A stretch of 64,000 bases of DNA from Trichomonas vaginalis G3 (lineage: Eukaryota; Parabasalia; Trichomonadida; Trichomonadidae). The notes below the pieces were generated by a model. The model worked only from the letters and a program-made list of their open reading frames with translations. It had not been told where the DNA came from and did not search any database. Of the stretch, positions 37,583-46,816 are shown one piece after another. Position 1 is the first letter of the stretch. Each line of letters starts with the position of its first letter. The translations under genes and the position numbers were made by a program. The DNA lies in NCBI RefSeq assembly GCF_026262505.1, contig NC_067206.1, positions 29,899,896 through 29,963,895 of the forward strand. Direction: 5' to 3'.

Positions 37583-38245
37583 TTACTCACAATATTTTTG
37601 TACAAAACGACCCCAAACTTTTAACTTCTTTTCTGCAGCTTCTAATGAAATTTTAGCGAGTTCATATTCTCTAAATTCTCTCTTTAAATCTTCTTGTTCC
37701 CATTGGTCTAGTTCGTATGGAGAATCTCTATAACCAGAACATATCTCACGTTCATGTTCTATTTGTTTTTCGCACATTTTTCTAACTTCTTGTTCGAACA
37801 AAGGTTTTGCATTCTCTACTGTATCTTCAAGTTCTTCTTCATCTAACTTCTCATGAACTTTCTTGTCTATGGAGTCCATAATTTTTCCAACTGCTATACA
37901 ATATTTTGGAGAAGCCCACATTGCTATATAGTTTACAAGTCTTGGGTCTACATACATTCCTCTAACCTGTTTGATTTCATCCGGAATTCCTGCATGAACT
38001 TTGTATAAAAAGCAACCCGCCGTTTTCCGCGGGTTGGTATATTCTTCACAAAATGCCTTAAAATACTCTTCCCAGGACTTATTTTCCAACAACCTTCTAA
38101 AGTCTTTCCTAAACTGCTGACACATCTTTGTTGCATTTATATAACCATCCTTGTCTCTACGTAAGACTTCAATACCGTTGTAAGTACCTTTTGTGAATGT
38201 TTCGCCATTAGATTTGTTCGTGAACGTTTTTGCTTCGACTGTCAT
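37583..38245 (-). CDS. KilA-N domain protein
   Basis: 220 residues with a classical KilA-N domain: NGIEVLRRDKDGYINATKMC (about 23-42), a WEEYFKAFCEEY segment, then GMYVDPRLVNYIAMWASPKY (about 95-115). The C-terminal half is a charged coiled coil. It is the third KilA-N gene in the element. Part of its coding sequence (38,000-38,056) is duplicated at 38,546-38,602. Confidence 0.85.
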   Translation of the reverse strand: MTVEAKTFTNKSNGETFTKGTYNGIEVLRRDKDGYINATKMCQQFRKDFRRLLENKSWEEYFKAFCEEYTNPRKTAGCFLYKVHAGIPDEIKQVRGMYVDPRLVNYIAMWASPKYCIAVGKIMDSIDKKVHEKLDEEELEDTVENAKPLFEQEVRKMCEKQIEHEREICSGYRDSPYELDQWEQEDLKREFREYELAKISLEAAEKKLKVWGRFVQKYCE

Positions 38246-38661
38246 TTCAGTTCTTACAATAAAAATAAAAAATATTTTTTGGTGGGACGTCGGACATTCG
38301 TTTGTGGCTTAACCGTCGGACCACAACGATAAAAATCTCAACAAAACATATACGATGAAGTCTCAACAAACATTGACGATGAAGTTTGACAAAACATTTA
38401 CGATGAAATCTATTTCCTGTGTTGTTGTCAAAATGTCATGTTGTCACCATTTTCAAAAAGATGTTAGTTGACCGAGTGACCTGGTGACACCTAAAATATA
38501 TTTTTTTCTGTCTTAAGGAAATTCATGAAAATTCACCTGTTGAATTTTGTATAAAAAGCAACCCGCTGTTTTCCGCGGGTTGGTATATTCTTCACAAAAT
38601 GCTTGTTTTGAGGTCGAGCCACTTTTGGCTCCACCGTATTTTTTCAACCAAAACTCATTTT
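38246..38661. repeat. Maverick internal repeat block with gene fragment copies
   Basis: Contains a minisatellite like that of the left terminus (GATGAAGTCTCAACAAA type, 38,333-38,410), the inverted arm 38,385-38,490, a 57-base direct copy of a KilA-N gene segment at 38,546-38,602, and 38,602-38,650, which is an inverted copy of about 37,425-37,482. A patchwork made by recombination between repeats. Confidence 0.75.
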
Positions 38662-39522
38662 TCAATACTTTTTCAGCACTTTTCCGTAGTTGTATATGAA
38701 AGACAATTCGAGATAAAAGTCATAGTACAATGGAATAATATGTTGCACACCATTTGTTGTGAACCAGACTTGAAAGTCAGAGAAACTGTTACTAGGTGGT
38801 TCGTAGAATTTAGAAGCAAAGTCATAAAAGTCCTTACCGATACAAAGAAAACTGTTGTTGCTTGAACTGAAACTTGCATGACACATAACATTTTGAGGGT
38901 CGAACACGTTTCTATAAACTGTCAAATCTGTTGGTGGGCGTATAAATTTAAACGGACCGTCAGGTGGCAATGGTTCGTTCTGGTTTAGTAACCGAAGAAA
39001 TTGTGCCCAAGAACGTTTGTCTACTTCCCAAAATAAAAACTGTGTATCTCTTGGAGGGTTATTTTCAATCCTTTGAAATGAAACTGTGGAGTTCATCTTG
39101 TCATATTCTAGTTTCAGATAGTATGTTCCATTTAGTAAAGAATCGTATTTTTCTTGAAATTCCCAGTAGTATTTGTTTATTTGAGTTTGAAAGTCATTTA
39201 GAGTTTTTTCAAGACTTTCGTCTGAACGAATTGTAAAGATTCTCATTTCATCAAATTTGTCTATTAGACCATCAGAACCTCTATACTGCCCATGAAAATA
39301 TACTGCGAACATAAAAGCGTTCGTTCTATTTGAAAACAAAACTCTTCTAAATCCTATTGCCTTTGCATCTGAAGGACTTTGAAGCCAACGAATTGGATAG
39401 TCAAACCTGTAAGTACGGGATGAAATTTCTTCATCTGATATAGTCCTACCGGCGTTTGTAAAGATATAGTCTAACGGTTTTGTATCTGCTACTTTTGTTC
39501 TTTGTTTTTCAACCTGAAACAT
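38662..39522 (-). CDS. Maverick structural-like protein, paralogue of 45,189-46,038
   Basis: 286 residues, aromatic-rich and apparently beta-rich, with no named family. It is clearly related to the region at 45,189-46,038: both share TTKPLD or DTKPLDY, YRFDYPIRWL, AIGFRR, HASFSSSNNSFLC, FYEPPSNSFSDFQVWFTT and LELSFIYNY. The absence of any catalytic motif and the presence of two copies in a capsid-bearing element suggest virion or vertex proteins (inference). Confidence 0.6.
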   Translation of the reverse strand: MFQVEKQRTKVADTKPLDYIFTNAGRTISDEEISSRTYRFDYPIRWLQSPSDAKAIGFRRVLFSNRTNAFMFAVYFHGQYRGSDGLIDKFDEMRIFTIRSDESLEKTLNDFQTQINKYYWEFQEKYDSLLNGTYYLKLEYDKMNSTVSFQRIENNPPRDTQFLFWEVDKRSWAQFLRLLNQNEPLPPDGPFKFIRPPTDLTVYRNVFDPQNVMCHASFSSSNNSFLCIGKDFYDFASKFYEPPSNSFSDFQVWFTTNGVQHIIPLYYDFYLELSFIYNYGKVLKKY

Positions 39523-39596
39523 TTAATATATGTAAAAATATATTGTTTTAAAAAACGTTTTAAAATGGTATGCAATGTTTTACTTCATGCAATGTT

Positions 39597-40736
39597 TTAC
39601 TTCATGCAATGTTTTATTTCTGTGCCGTCTTCAAGCACACCCCAGTACTTACGCTTGGAGAGGACATGAACTTCGGAAAATACCTTATCTAGCTTAAAAC
39701 AGCCCATCTTCTCACCGACTAAACCCATTTCAATGAGTTTGTTATAGCCTTCTTCGTTCGTCATGAGTGCGTCAATGTTCTCATAGTAAACCACAACTTT
39801 GGATTTGACTTCGGAGAAGAATTTGTTGTAGTTGTCGAGGACTGCTTTTGCGAACTGAGGGTAGGACCAATGTTCGACAATAGGTTTTACTGTGGTTACT
39901 AAGCCACCTTGACCTTCGGTGAACTCGTATTTCAAAACAAAGGGGGAGAACCTTTCAACAAAGTTGTCGACCTTCTCATAGTGTTTACTCTTCATCTCTT
40001 GAGGTTTTTTAATGGAATACCCCCATGTCGAATTCATAAGCAATTTTAATGTCATTGCAAGTTTGGGGTTTGAAGCTTTCCTAATATCATACAGTTGTTG
40101 TATGACTTTTCCAACTGTATAGTTCCTTCCTGGGAACTCACCATCTTCGTTTGGAATTCCAGTCGGGATATATTGGACGAACCTCATGTACGCAGCGTTA
40201 AGGTCGACATAGTATATCTTTTCGTTTGAGTCGAACTTGTCGCATCCAATCGGTCCAGTTCGTGGAAATTCAAGTGAGTCTCTTATCTTCTGAGAAACTT
40301 CTCCTGTTATCTCATAAACATCGTCGAAGCAACCTGTTTCATATAAAACCTTCTGACCTAACTCAGATGCTCTCCAATACAATTTGACGTCAATTGGATG
40401 TCTCAATGGAAGTTTGTTTATAGCATCTTGAAGTTCTTGCAACCTCATTGGAAGTTCTTCTGGTTCAGGTTGGTATCCGAACAATCCAACTCCTTTTGGA
40501 ACTGTGTACTTCTTTTGTGCTATAACTTTGTCTGGAACAACTTTTGGTCTTGCTAACAGTGAAAAGTTTGTTTCGTCTTTTGGTACAAAAGTTTCTGTCA
40601 GCTTGTCATCTGGAATCGGTTCCAACAAACCTTTCTCGAAAAGAATGTTTACAGCTCTGACAATGTTGCACTTGCCTTTTCCGAACATAAGACTTTCGTT
40701 CAACATGAAGTGGTTGTGGACAAGTACAATCTTCAA
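39597..40736 (-). CDS. Protein-primed family B DNA polymerase, C-terminal part
   Basis: 379-residue frame holding the polymerase core: motif A region IYYVDLNAAYMRF (about 173), motif B KLLMNSTWGYS (about 232), a motif C region VVYYENIDALMT (about 315) and a final LSKRKYWGV (KxY-type) block. These fit pPolB of Polintons, which replicate from a terminal protein. The exonuclease half is not recognised in this frame and the gene looks broken. Confidence 0.8.
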   Translation of the reverse strand: MKIVLVHNHFMLNESLMFGKGKCNIVRAVNILFEKGLLEPIPDDKLTETFVPKDETNFSLLARPKVVPDKVIAQKKYTVPKGVGLFGYQPEPEELPMRLQELQDAINKLPLRHPIDVKLYWRASELGQKVLYETGCFDDVYEITGEVSQKIRDSLEFPRTGPIGCDKFDSNEKIYYVDLNAAYMRFVQYIPTGIPNEDGEFPGRNYTVGKVIQQLYDIRKASNPKLAMTLKLLMNSTWGYSIKKPQEMKSKHYEKVDNFVERFSPFVLKYEFTEGQGGLVTTVKPIVEHWSYPQFAKAVLDNYNKFFSEVKSKVVVYYENIDALMTNEEGYNKLIEMGLVGEKMGCFKLDKVFSEVHVLSKRKYWGVLEDGTEIKHCMK

Positions 40737-41745
40737 CCATGGTAAGTCTTTGTCAAAACATAGTCGTCATGTGAAGAACCTTTAGCTGTAGGTATGTTGA
40801 CTCGGATATTCACATTTGCAACGGTGCAATTTTTGCCAATTGACCTCTGAGAATGTACCTTGTCTTCACACATGACTCAAGATACTATTTTCATCTGTAA
40901 CAAGACCAGAGTTCCTGAGAAGAAAAATTCGTTGACAATTTTTTCAATTGAATTGTAAATTCCATACCTTGTCAAAATGTCAGAATTTCTGAACGGGAGT
41001 ATCCAGCATGTGTCTGACTGCTTGAGGGTTAGGTTGATACCATTCGAACTTCACGCTTACAATTCCTTCAATTGCATTCAAAATATCTGAGTCGGAGTCA
41101 ACCATTTGTTCTCTCTTTGTAGTCTTGAAGCGTCAAGAAGTTGTGCGGCTGTTGTGACATTGCCATGTGCATAGTAAATATGACCATCTAAATCTGTTAC
41201 GGTTAGTCTGAGATTGTATCCTTTCTTATTTCCGTCTTGTATGGCAGCAAGTACACCATGAAGCCTTCTTTGTTCTTTCCTTCGTCAAAGTTTACTGTAA
41301 AGGTTCGACCAGATGTAATTTGACTTCTAACGGTACTTCTCATATGCATATCTTGTTCTTTCCATGGGAGCATGAATCCTCTGCACTACCTTTTTTCCTT
41401 CTCAAAGGATGCAATTGTTTCGTCATGTTTCCAGTAGAATCTGGCAAAGCCGTCGTGTCCTTCAACTTGAGGTTCACTAACATCGAAAGGCATGTCCATA
41501 AGACGTTCTTCTTCTAACCTCTCTAGTCTGTTTGGATAATTTGCGCGCGCTGTTTCTAAGTCCATTTCGTAGCGAAGACCAGACAATTTGTCATAGACTT
41601 TTTGGGTCTTCCTTCCTATAATTTAAAATTCTTCGAAACTTTCAACCATATCTTTCTAACTCTGCTTTTTATTCTAGCAGACCTTCTGTCCATTCTATAT
41701 GGGGGCATTTTTATAAAAATAAAAAATATTTTTTTCTTTACTTAA
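40737..41745 (-). pseudogene. Polymerase-adjacent coding remnants
   Basis: Leftward coding-like stretches upstream of the polymerase core, with the element's codon bias but no long frame. By position this would be the N-terminal side of the polymerase gene; I identify no motif in it. An A/T motif of the element type lies at 41,712-41,735, which would suit the start of a leftward gene. Confidence 0.4.
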
Positions 41746-42490
41746 CATAACCTGCTGCCATAAGTCTTTGACGCCAACCATACCAGCTAATGAAAGGTTG
41801 ACTTGGTTTAGTTTGGAAACTAAACTTTGGTTTTGGTTTATCTTCAGTTTTTGGCTCACCTTCTTCTATCGGTTTTTCGTCACTTTTCGGTTCTGACCTT
41901 ACCTCACTTGCAGGTATGGTTGTGTCGTTAACATCTTCGTATATATAATGCCATTTGTTTTTGTTTTCCTTTCAACTTTTGTGTTTGTTGTAAAGTTAGA
42001 ATATTTCGACTCTAAGTCAATGAGATGTTCTATAATGAACTGTTGGTCGGTGAAGAATACCTTCCCATCTGTTGTCTCGAAAGCTCCTTCAGACTTCAAT
42101 ATTTATTTGTGAGAGTCTGTTTCTTTTTTGAGATACTAGCCGTTCCATTTCTATGAAAAGTGACTTTGTAGTTAGGGTTTGTATTTCCAGACCTGGCACT
42201 TTCTATTATTGAATTTTTTTTTCATCTGTAAGTTCTTTGACAGGTTTTGACAATGGTTTGAACTTTTTGTTTGTGGTGTCAAATCTACCGTTTCAACTTC
42301 TTCGGTCATTTCATCTCAGTAAAAATTTTAGTTTGGTTTGTTTTCAACTGGTTGTTTAGGTTTTTTAAGTCGGTCTAAAACTTCCTGAGGTATAGGAAGA
42401 ACTTGACAAACAGTGGTTGTGTACTGCTGGAAGCCGACAAATCCATCTGAGCCCATTTGTTCAAATGCTGTATTGTTCATTTCATCTCAG
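41746..42490 (-). other. Maverick coding remnants of unknown identity
   Basis: Short leftward open stretches, rich in Lys, Glu and Pro, between the polymerase region and a small Gly/Tyr protein. There is no family I can name, and the region looks broken. Confidence 0.3.
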
Positions 42491-42497
42491 TAAAAAT

Positions 42498-42734
42498 TTA
42501 CATTCCCCACGTTTGAGCGGTTGCGGTTGGTTGTTGTTTCCCACTGTTGTGCATGGTTATATCCTCTGTTAAAGAATCTTTCACCTTGGTCCATATAGTG
42601 CCTGCTTGGTTATAGTAGTCATTTGCTTTGTTATAGTAGTTTCCTGCTTGTCTTCCTACATTGTCCATCCATCCTTGAACTTTTTCCTCTGTTTCAGGAT
42701 TTGGAATAAGATTTGCTGCATCTCGTGCTAACAT
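42498..42734 (-). CDS. Maverick hypothetical protein, 78 residues
   Basis: Small protein starting MLARDAANLIPNPETEEKV, with a repeated YYNKANDYYNQAG segment and a polar Gln/Thr-rich end. It probably folds as an amphipathic helix. No recognised family; a small virion component is possible. Confidence 0.4.
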   Translation of the reverse strand: MLARDAANLIPNPETEEKVQGWMDNVGRQAGNYYNKANDYYNQAGTIWTKVKDSLTEDITMHNSGKQQPTATAQTWGM

Positions 42735-42889
42735 CCCAACCTTCTGTACAGTTTGTATAATAGGCTGTGCTTTCTCTTTAAGTATACTAATGTACTCAAA
42801 ATCTTCCTTCCAATTCCAAATGCACCTCTGGCTAGTGTTCCCACTGCGGGTAAAAATCTAGATGCAACTCCTGCTAATGCGCCAAAAAA

Positions 42890-43855
42890 CCATTTTTATG
42901 GGTTAAAAATGACGAATCCAAACAAGGACCCTATGTTTCTAAAGCGACAAAAGAAAGCACTCATGATAAAAATCTTTAGTTCAACACAAATGCTTGGTTT
43001 ATGGATATCTTGGAAAACATTCCGAGGGTATAGAGAAGATGGACCTCCATACTGGCTAATATTTGTTGGTCAAAACACAAGATACTGTGAAGCCATACCA
43101 TTACAGTCCAAAATATTTTAGATGTGAAAACTGCTTTGACAATATTCGTTGACAAATACCACCAACAAACTGACATCTGACTGTGAAAGTTCTTTCAAAT
43201 CAGATGATGTAAAAAACTATCTGCGTTCAAAAAATGTAAACCAATATTTCATTGTCGACCAAAACCATTCTGCTCTTGGTGTCATTGACAGTTTGTATAA
43301 AAATCTTAAGAGACTTAAATCAACACAAGGTGGTGAAGGTAGATGAAATGTCATATGACGACAAATATAGACATTTCTCCCAGGCAAAAGATGAGACAAG
43401 TTTTAAATATTTACAATAGCGTAAACAAAAGGTTTGGGAAACCACTCCCCGAAGAAATGAAAAACAACCCTGACTTAGAGAAAGACTATATTTAATAGTT
43501 TAGTCAAAAGAGACAACAGAAAGAAATGCCAGGCTTCAAACTTAAGAAAGGTGACAAAGTAAAAATAGAAATACCTAAACGCGACCCATATGAAAATACT
43601 ATTGACTATAAACAATGGAACTCGACAGGTACTCACATTCTGTTCGTAAAAATAGAAGAAGTATACAAGAGAATATTATGAAGTTTTAGGCAAACATGGC
43701 AAATGTACAGACTGCAAGCAGAAGATAAAACTACTATTTGTCAGACCTCGTTTCAAACTTGTTAAGGTTCAAGGTGGTATACTTTCAAAGACAGTTCCTA
43801 ACAAATATAAGACAACTCCTGACGTATGCTAAAGAAGTTGAAAATGACGACTAAG
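42890..43855 (+). pseudogene. Retroviral-like (RVE) integrase remnants
   Basis: Rightward pieces of the Polinton integrase. Recognisable parts are the YWLIFVGQNTRYCEAIPL strand, the SDCESSFKSDDVKNYL segment with the acidic position before the helix, FIVDQNHSALGVID, and, further on, a basic small-barrel-like part (KLKKGDKVKIEIPK) of chromodomain/SH3 type. The family uses a DDE core to join the element ends to target DNA with a 5-6 base stagger. This copy is broken in several places. Confidence 0.8.
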
Positions 43856-43860
43856 CATTT

Positions 43861-44484
43861 CTATACTGCGTAAACTGTCATGTAAGGTGGCATGTAGTCT
43901 TTACTTTGTCCCGTTGTTTGCGTATACCCTGAAACGCGATGTATATGGTTTCCTCCTCCCTCAGTGTTACTCCAGTAACAATCTATAGCAAACTTAACGT
44001 TGTCTTTAACATCATATCCTTTACCTTTTGTCATTGCTGACCAATCCCAATATCTATGCTTATGCCAACCTGCTTGAGATGTACTTAAATCTATGTAGTG
44101 ACTATGCGCAGGTAAATTTTCACCTGAAATCGTTTTACTTCCATCTGTTTCCTTTGAAGAGTTTGCACAATACAAAAACCTGTCGACTATTTGAGTCCAA
44201 GTTCCAAAACCAAGTACTACTTCTGGTTTGGTAGAGTTCATTGACGTATAAATAGAACCTATAGGATATACTGTTTGAAGTATTTCTGTCTTTAACGTTT
44301 GAAGCTCTGTTTTGTCTGCTTTCTTCTCTAACTCATCGTTAACATATGTTTTGTCAGCTTTTTTATCTAACTCATCGTTAACATATGTTTTGTCTGCTTT
44401 TTTATCATATAAATCTTGAGCAGTGAATTTAACTTTGTTTTCATCCTCCATGACATAAACATTTCTACATCTAGTGTATTTCAT
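43861..44484 (-). CDS. Phage tail-collar/fibre-like protein
   Basis: 207 residues. Residues 20-75 are a shaft of heptad-like KKADKTYVNDEL repeats (three copies). Residues 85-207 match the tail-collar domain of phage fibres: YPIGSIYTSMNSTKPEVVLG, GFGTWTQI, DRFLYC, GSKTISGENLPAHSH, GNHIHRVSG and the terminal MPPYMTVYAV. In phages this C-terminal unit trimerises and binds the receptor. In a Maverick it would be an adhesin on the virion (inference). Confidence 0.8.
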   Translation of the reverse strand: MKYTRCRNVYVMEDENKVKFTAQDLYDKKADKTYVNDELDKKADKTYVNDELEKKADKTELQTLKTEILQTVYPIGSIYTSMNSTKPEVVLGFGTWTQIVDRFLYCANSSKETDGSKTISGENLPAHSHYIDLSTSQAGWHKHRYWDWSAMTKGKGYDVKDNVKFAIDCYWSNTEGGGNHIHRVSGYTQTTGQSKDYMPPYMTVYAV

Positions 44485-44648
44485 CGTCGTTATGTCTTCA
44501 TCCGATGTTAAACCTTGTGGAAAGTTAGGAGGTTTCCAATTTAATACATCCCCACCAGTTCCATCAGCTCCTTCAACCGTTCCTTCAATATTTTCTATAC
44601 CAACAGTTGCGAAGAAATCGTGTGTATGTCCAACGTCACTTTTCTTGT

Positions 44649-45170
44649 TTAAGGTTTCTTGTAAGTTTGTATATTTGCAATGGTATGTGTATGAGTCTTT
44701 TTAGAATATTCTTTGTCAGCTCTTGTCACTTCACTTGACATTTTATTGTCAACATATGTTTTGTCAGCTTTGTCATCTAACATTGCTGGTAGTTCATCTA
44801 CGTCATAGATGTTATGTGTATGATGTTTTTGTGGGTATGTTCTATCTGTCCATGCGAGAATATAGTCTCTTGTTGCATCTACATACTCTTTGTCAGCTTT
44901 GTTGTCAATATCTGCCTTCAAAAGAAGTTCATCTATAGGTTTCTCGTTTAAAGTTCTTTTTGTTGGATTTATACAAACAGTATGGTTCTTACTGTCTTGA
45001 AACAGAAACTCGTCTGTCAATGGGTTTATCGTCAGTTTTAAGTTTCCTTCTTTCAATGACTCAGATATCTTAGAATAGTTTGAAAAGTTTGTTGTGTTCT
45101 TATTTAGAGCTTGCACAATGAGTTGTCGGTTGTGTTGTATTTCTCTCATAGACGCTGTTTCTTTCGACAT
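44649..45170 (-). CDS. Tail-fibre shaft-like protein
   Basis: 173 residues, upstream of and co-directional with the collar-domain gene. It carries the same shaft words (KADIDNKADKEYVDAT, DDKADKTYVDNKM) and repeated His-Thr-His blocks (KHHTHNIYDVDELP, KKTHTHTIANI) like those of phage fibres. Together the two frames look like a fibre region, perhaps one protein or two; I do not judge which. Its ATG is only 18 bases from that of the opposite gene at 45,189. Confidence 0.7.
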   Translation of the reverse strand: MSKETASMREIQHNRQLIVQALNKNTTNFSNYSKISESLKEGNLKLTINPLTDEFLFQDSKNHTVCINPTKRTLNEKPIDELLLKADIDNKADKEYVDATRDYILAWTDRTYPQKHHTHNIYDVDELPAMLDDKADKTYVDNKMSSEVTRADKEYSKKTHTHTIANIQTYKKP

Positions 45171-45188
45171 TTTTATTCTAGATAAAAT

Positions 45189-46038
45189 ATGCTTTCAATA
45201 GAAAAAGAAAATTCAAGAGTTGCTACAACTAAACCATTAGATGAACTTTTTACGAATGTCGGTCAAAAGTTTGAGACAGAGACCGTAAAGCATGAAGGCT
45301 ATCGTTTTGACTACCCATTGAGATGGTTAAGAGACCCATCCGTCACAAAAGCTGTTGGCTTTCGTAGAATGAAGTTCATTTCAGAAGCCATACATGGTTT
45401 CCCATTTACGGTCGCTTTTGAAATTCGATACTATAACAAAGAAAAACGTACGTATGAGAAATTTGAACAGGGAAAACTTTTACAAGTTAGTTTGCTTGTA
45501 AACTTAGAAACAACTCTTCAAGCTTTTCAAGAAAAAAATAAACGATATCTATATCGAATATGCAAAACAGTACAACATTGACGAAGGAGAGTACCATCTC
45601 GATATTATATATGACAGGAAAAATGCAACTGTTAAAATCAATAGAATAGAAGACCTTGGAGAAGACGTTTATATTTCTACAAAATATAACAACTTGGCAT
45701 GGTATAGATTTTTGAGGATGTTAAATCAGCCTGCAGAATATCCAGTACACCCGAACTTTTATGAAGTCGAAAACCCTAATGGAACATATGAAAATGTTTT
45801 CGACTCAGATGCTATTATCGTTCATGCTTCATTTTCTGGTGCACAAAACTCTTTTTTATGCTTGGCAAATGACTTTTACGAAAAAGCTACAAAGCTATAT
45901 GAACCACCGAGTGGAAGTATTTCAGACTTTCAAGTATGGTTTACAACAGATGGAAGAAAGAGAATAGTTCCATTATACCATGCGTTTTACTTAGAACTTA
46001 GTTTCATATACAACTACTATCGAACGGTAAAAATATAA
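45189..46038 (+). pseudogene. Second copy of the Maverick structural-like protein, looks broken
   Basis: Related over its whole length to 38,662-39,522 (shared blocks listed there). Identity is moderate by eye, so the duplication is old compared with the insertion. It faces the fibre genes across an 18-base spacer. Described as a fossil copy only. Confidence 0.6.
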
Positions 46039-46040
46039 TT

Positions 46041-46283
46041 TTAATACGGTTGAGGTGTTGGATTTGGTTGCCAACTAGACTGTGGTGCAGGTTCAGGCTG
46101 TTGTATAACAGGAGCTTGTTCTTCTGGTTCAGGGTCTTTAGGTATAATACCAACAAACTGACCTACTCTTTTACCAATATTTTTGACTCCGTTCCAAATT
46201 CCTCTTCCTACGGTTTTTATTCCATTCCATATACCTCTTCCAACATTTCGAAAGAAGTTTCCTATTCTTCCAAAGAAACCCAT
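46041..46283 (-). CDS. Small amphipathic basic protein (adenovirus pVI-like in style)
   Basis: 80 residues. The first 50 form an amphipathic Gly/Trp/Arg-rich region with a clear internal repeat (VGRGIWNGIKTVGRGIWNGV), followed by a Pro/Gln-rich tail. Small proteins of this style in adenoviruses and virophage-like elements act on membranes or cement the capsid. The likeness is in composition and layout; no homology is shown. Confidence 0.5.
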   Translation of the reverse strand: MGFFGRIGNFFRNVGRGIWNGIKTVGRGIWNGVKNIGKRVGQFVGIIPKDPEPEEQAPVIQQPEPAPQSSWQPNPTPQPY

Positions 46284-46478
46284 TTTACTATATGTAAAAA
46301 TCTAATGTCCGCCTAGTCTCTTACGTTTCCTTCTGAGTTCCATAGCATTTTTTAACTGGAGCTCATACATTCTATTTCTCCTCTGGTAGAAACATACTCT
46401 GGGTCAACTCCTGTGTTCGCGTCATCTGCATAGAGTTGTTTATATCCCACTTCAGGTTTGTATAAAACTCTTTCCATC

Positions 46479-46661
46479 TCATATTTGCATACATGGTGGC
46501 AAACCTAACGCAGCGTCATTTGACATGGCAGTTTGCATTTGTACATCTGTTGGCACTTGACCATAGTTTGCCATTGCAGTTTGTATTCTAACTTCATTTG
46601 GAATATTCTCTGGGTTTGGTTGTCCAGGTTGCTGTGCATTCGCTAAGTTCTGTGCGTCCAT
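46479..46661 (-). CDS. Maverick hypothetical protein, 60 residues
   Basis: Short polar protein with two similar segments (VRIQTAMANYGQVPTDVQMQTAM region). No family recognised. Preceded by an AT-rich start like its neighbours. Confidence 0.4.
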   Translation of the reverse strand: MDAQNLANAQQPGQPNPENIPNEVRIQTAMANYGQVPTDVQMQTAMSNDAALGLPPCMQI

Positions 46662-46684
46662 TTAATATTAGATAAAAATATCTC

Positions 46685-46816
46685 TTACGAGTACATATAC
46701 TGGACATTTGCAGGCATTGGTTCATCTTCATATTCTCTATGTCTTTCTGCCACGTCAAATAAGTAAATGACACAATGGAAAAAACCTAAAACAAGTAGTC
46801 CTATTTCAAACCACAT
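46685..46816 (-). CDS. Small single-span membrane protein, 43 residues
   Basis: A short frame starting MWFEIGLLVLGFFHCVIYLF: one hydrophobic helix near the N-terminus and an acidic tail (EYEDEPMPANVQYM). Its start overlaps the end of the methyltransferase gene by 16 bases on the same strand, which supports real translation. Small membrane proteins are common in viral elements of this kind. Confidence 0.5.
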   Translation of the reverse strand: MWFEIGLLVLGFFHCVIYLFDVAERHREYEDEPMPANVQYMYS

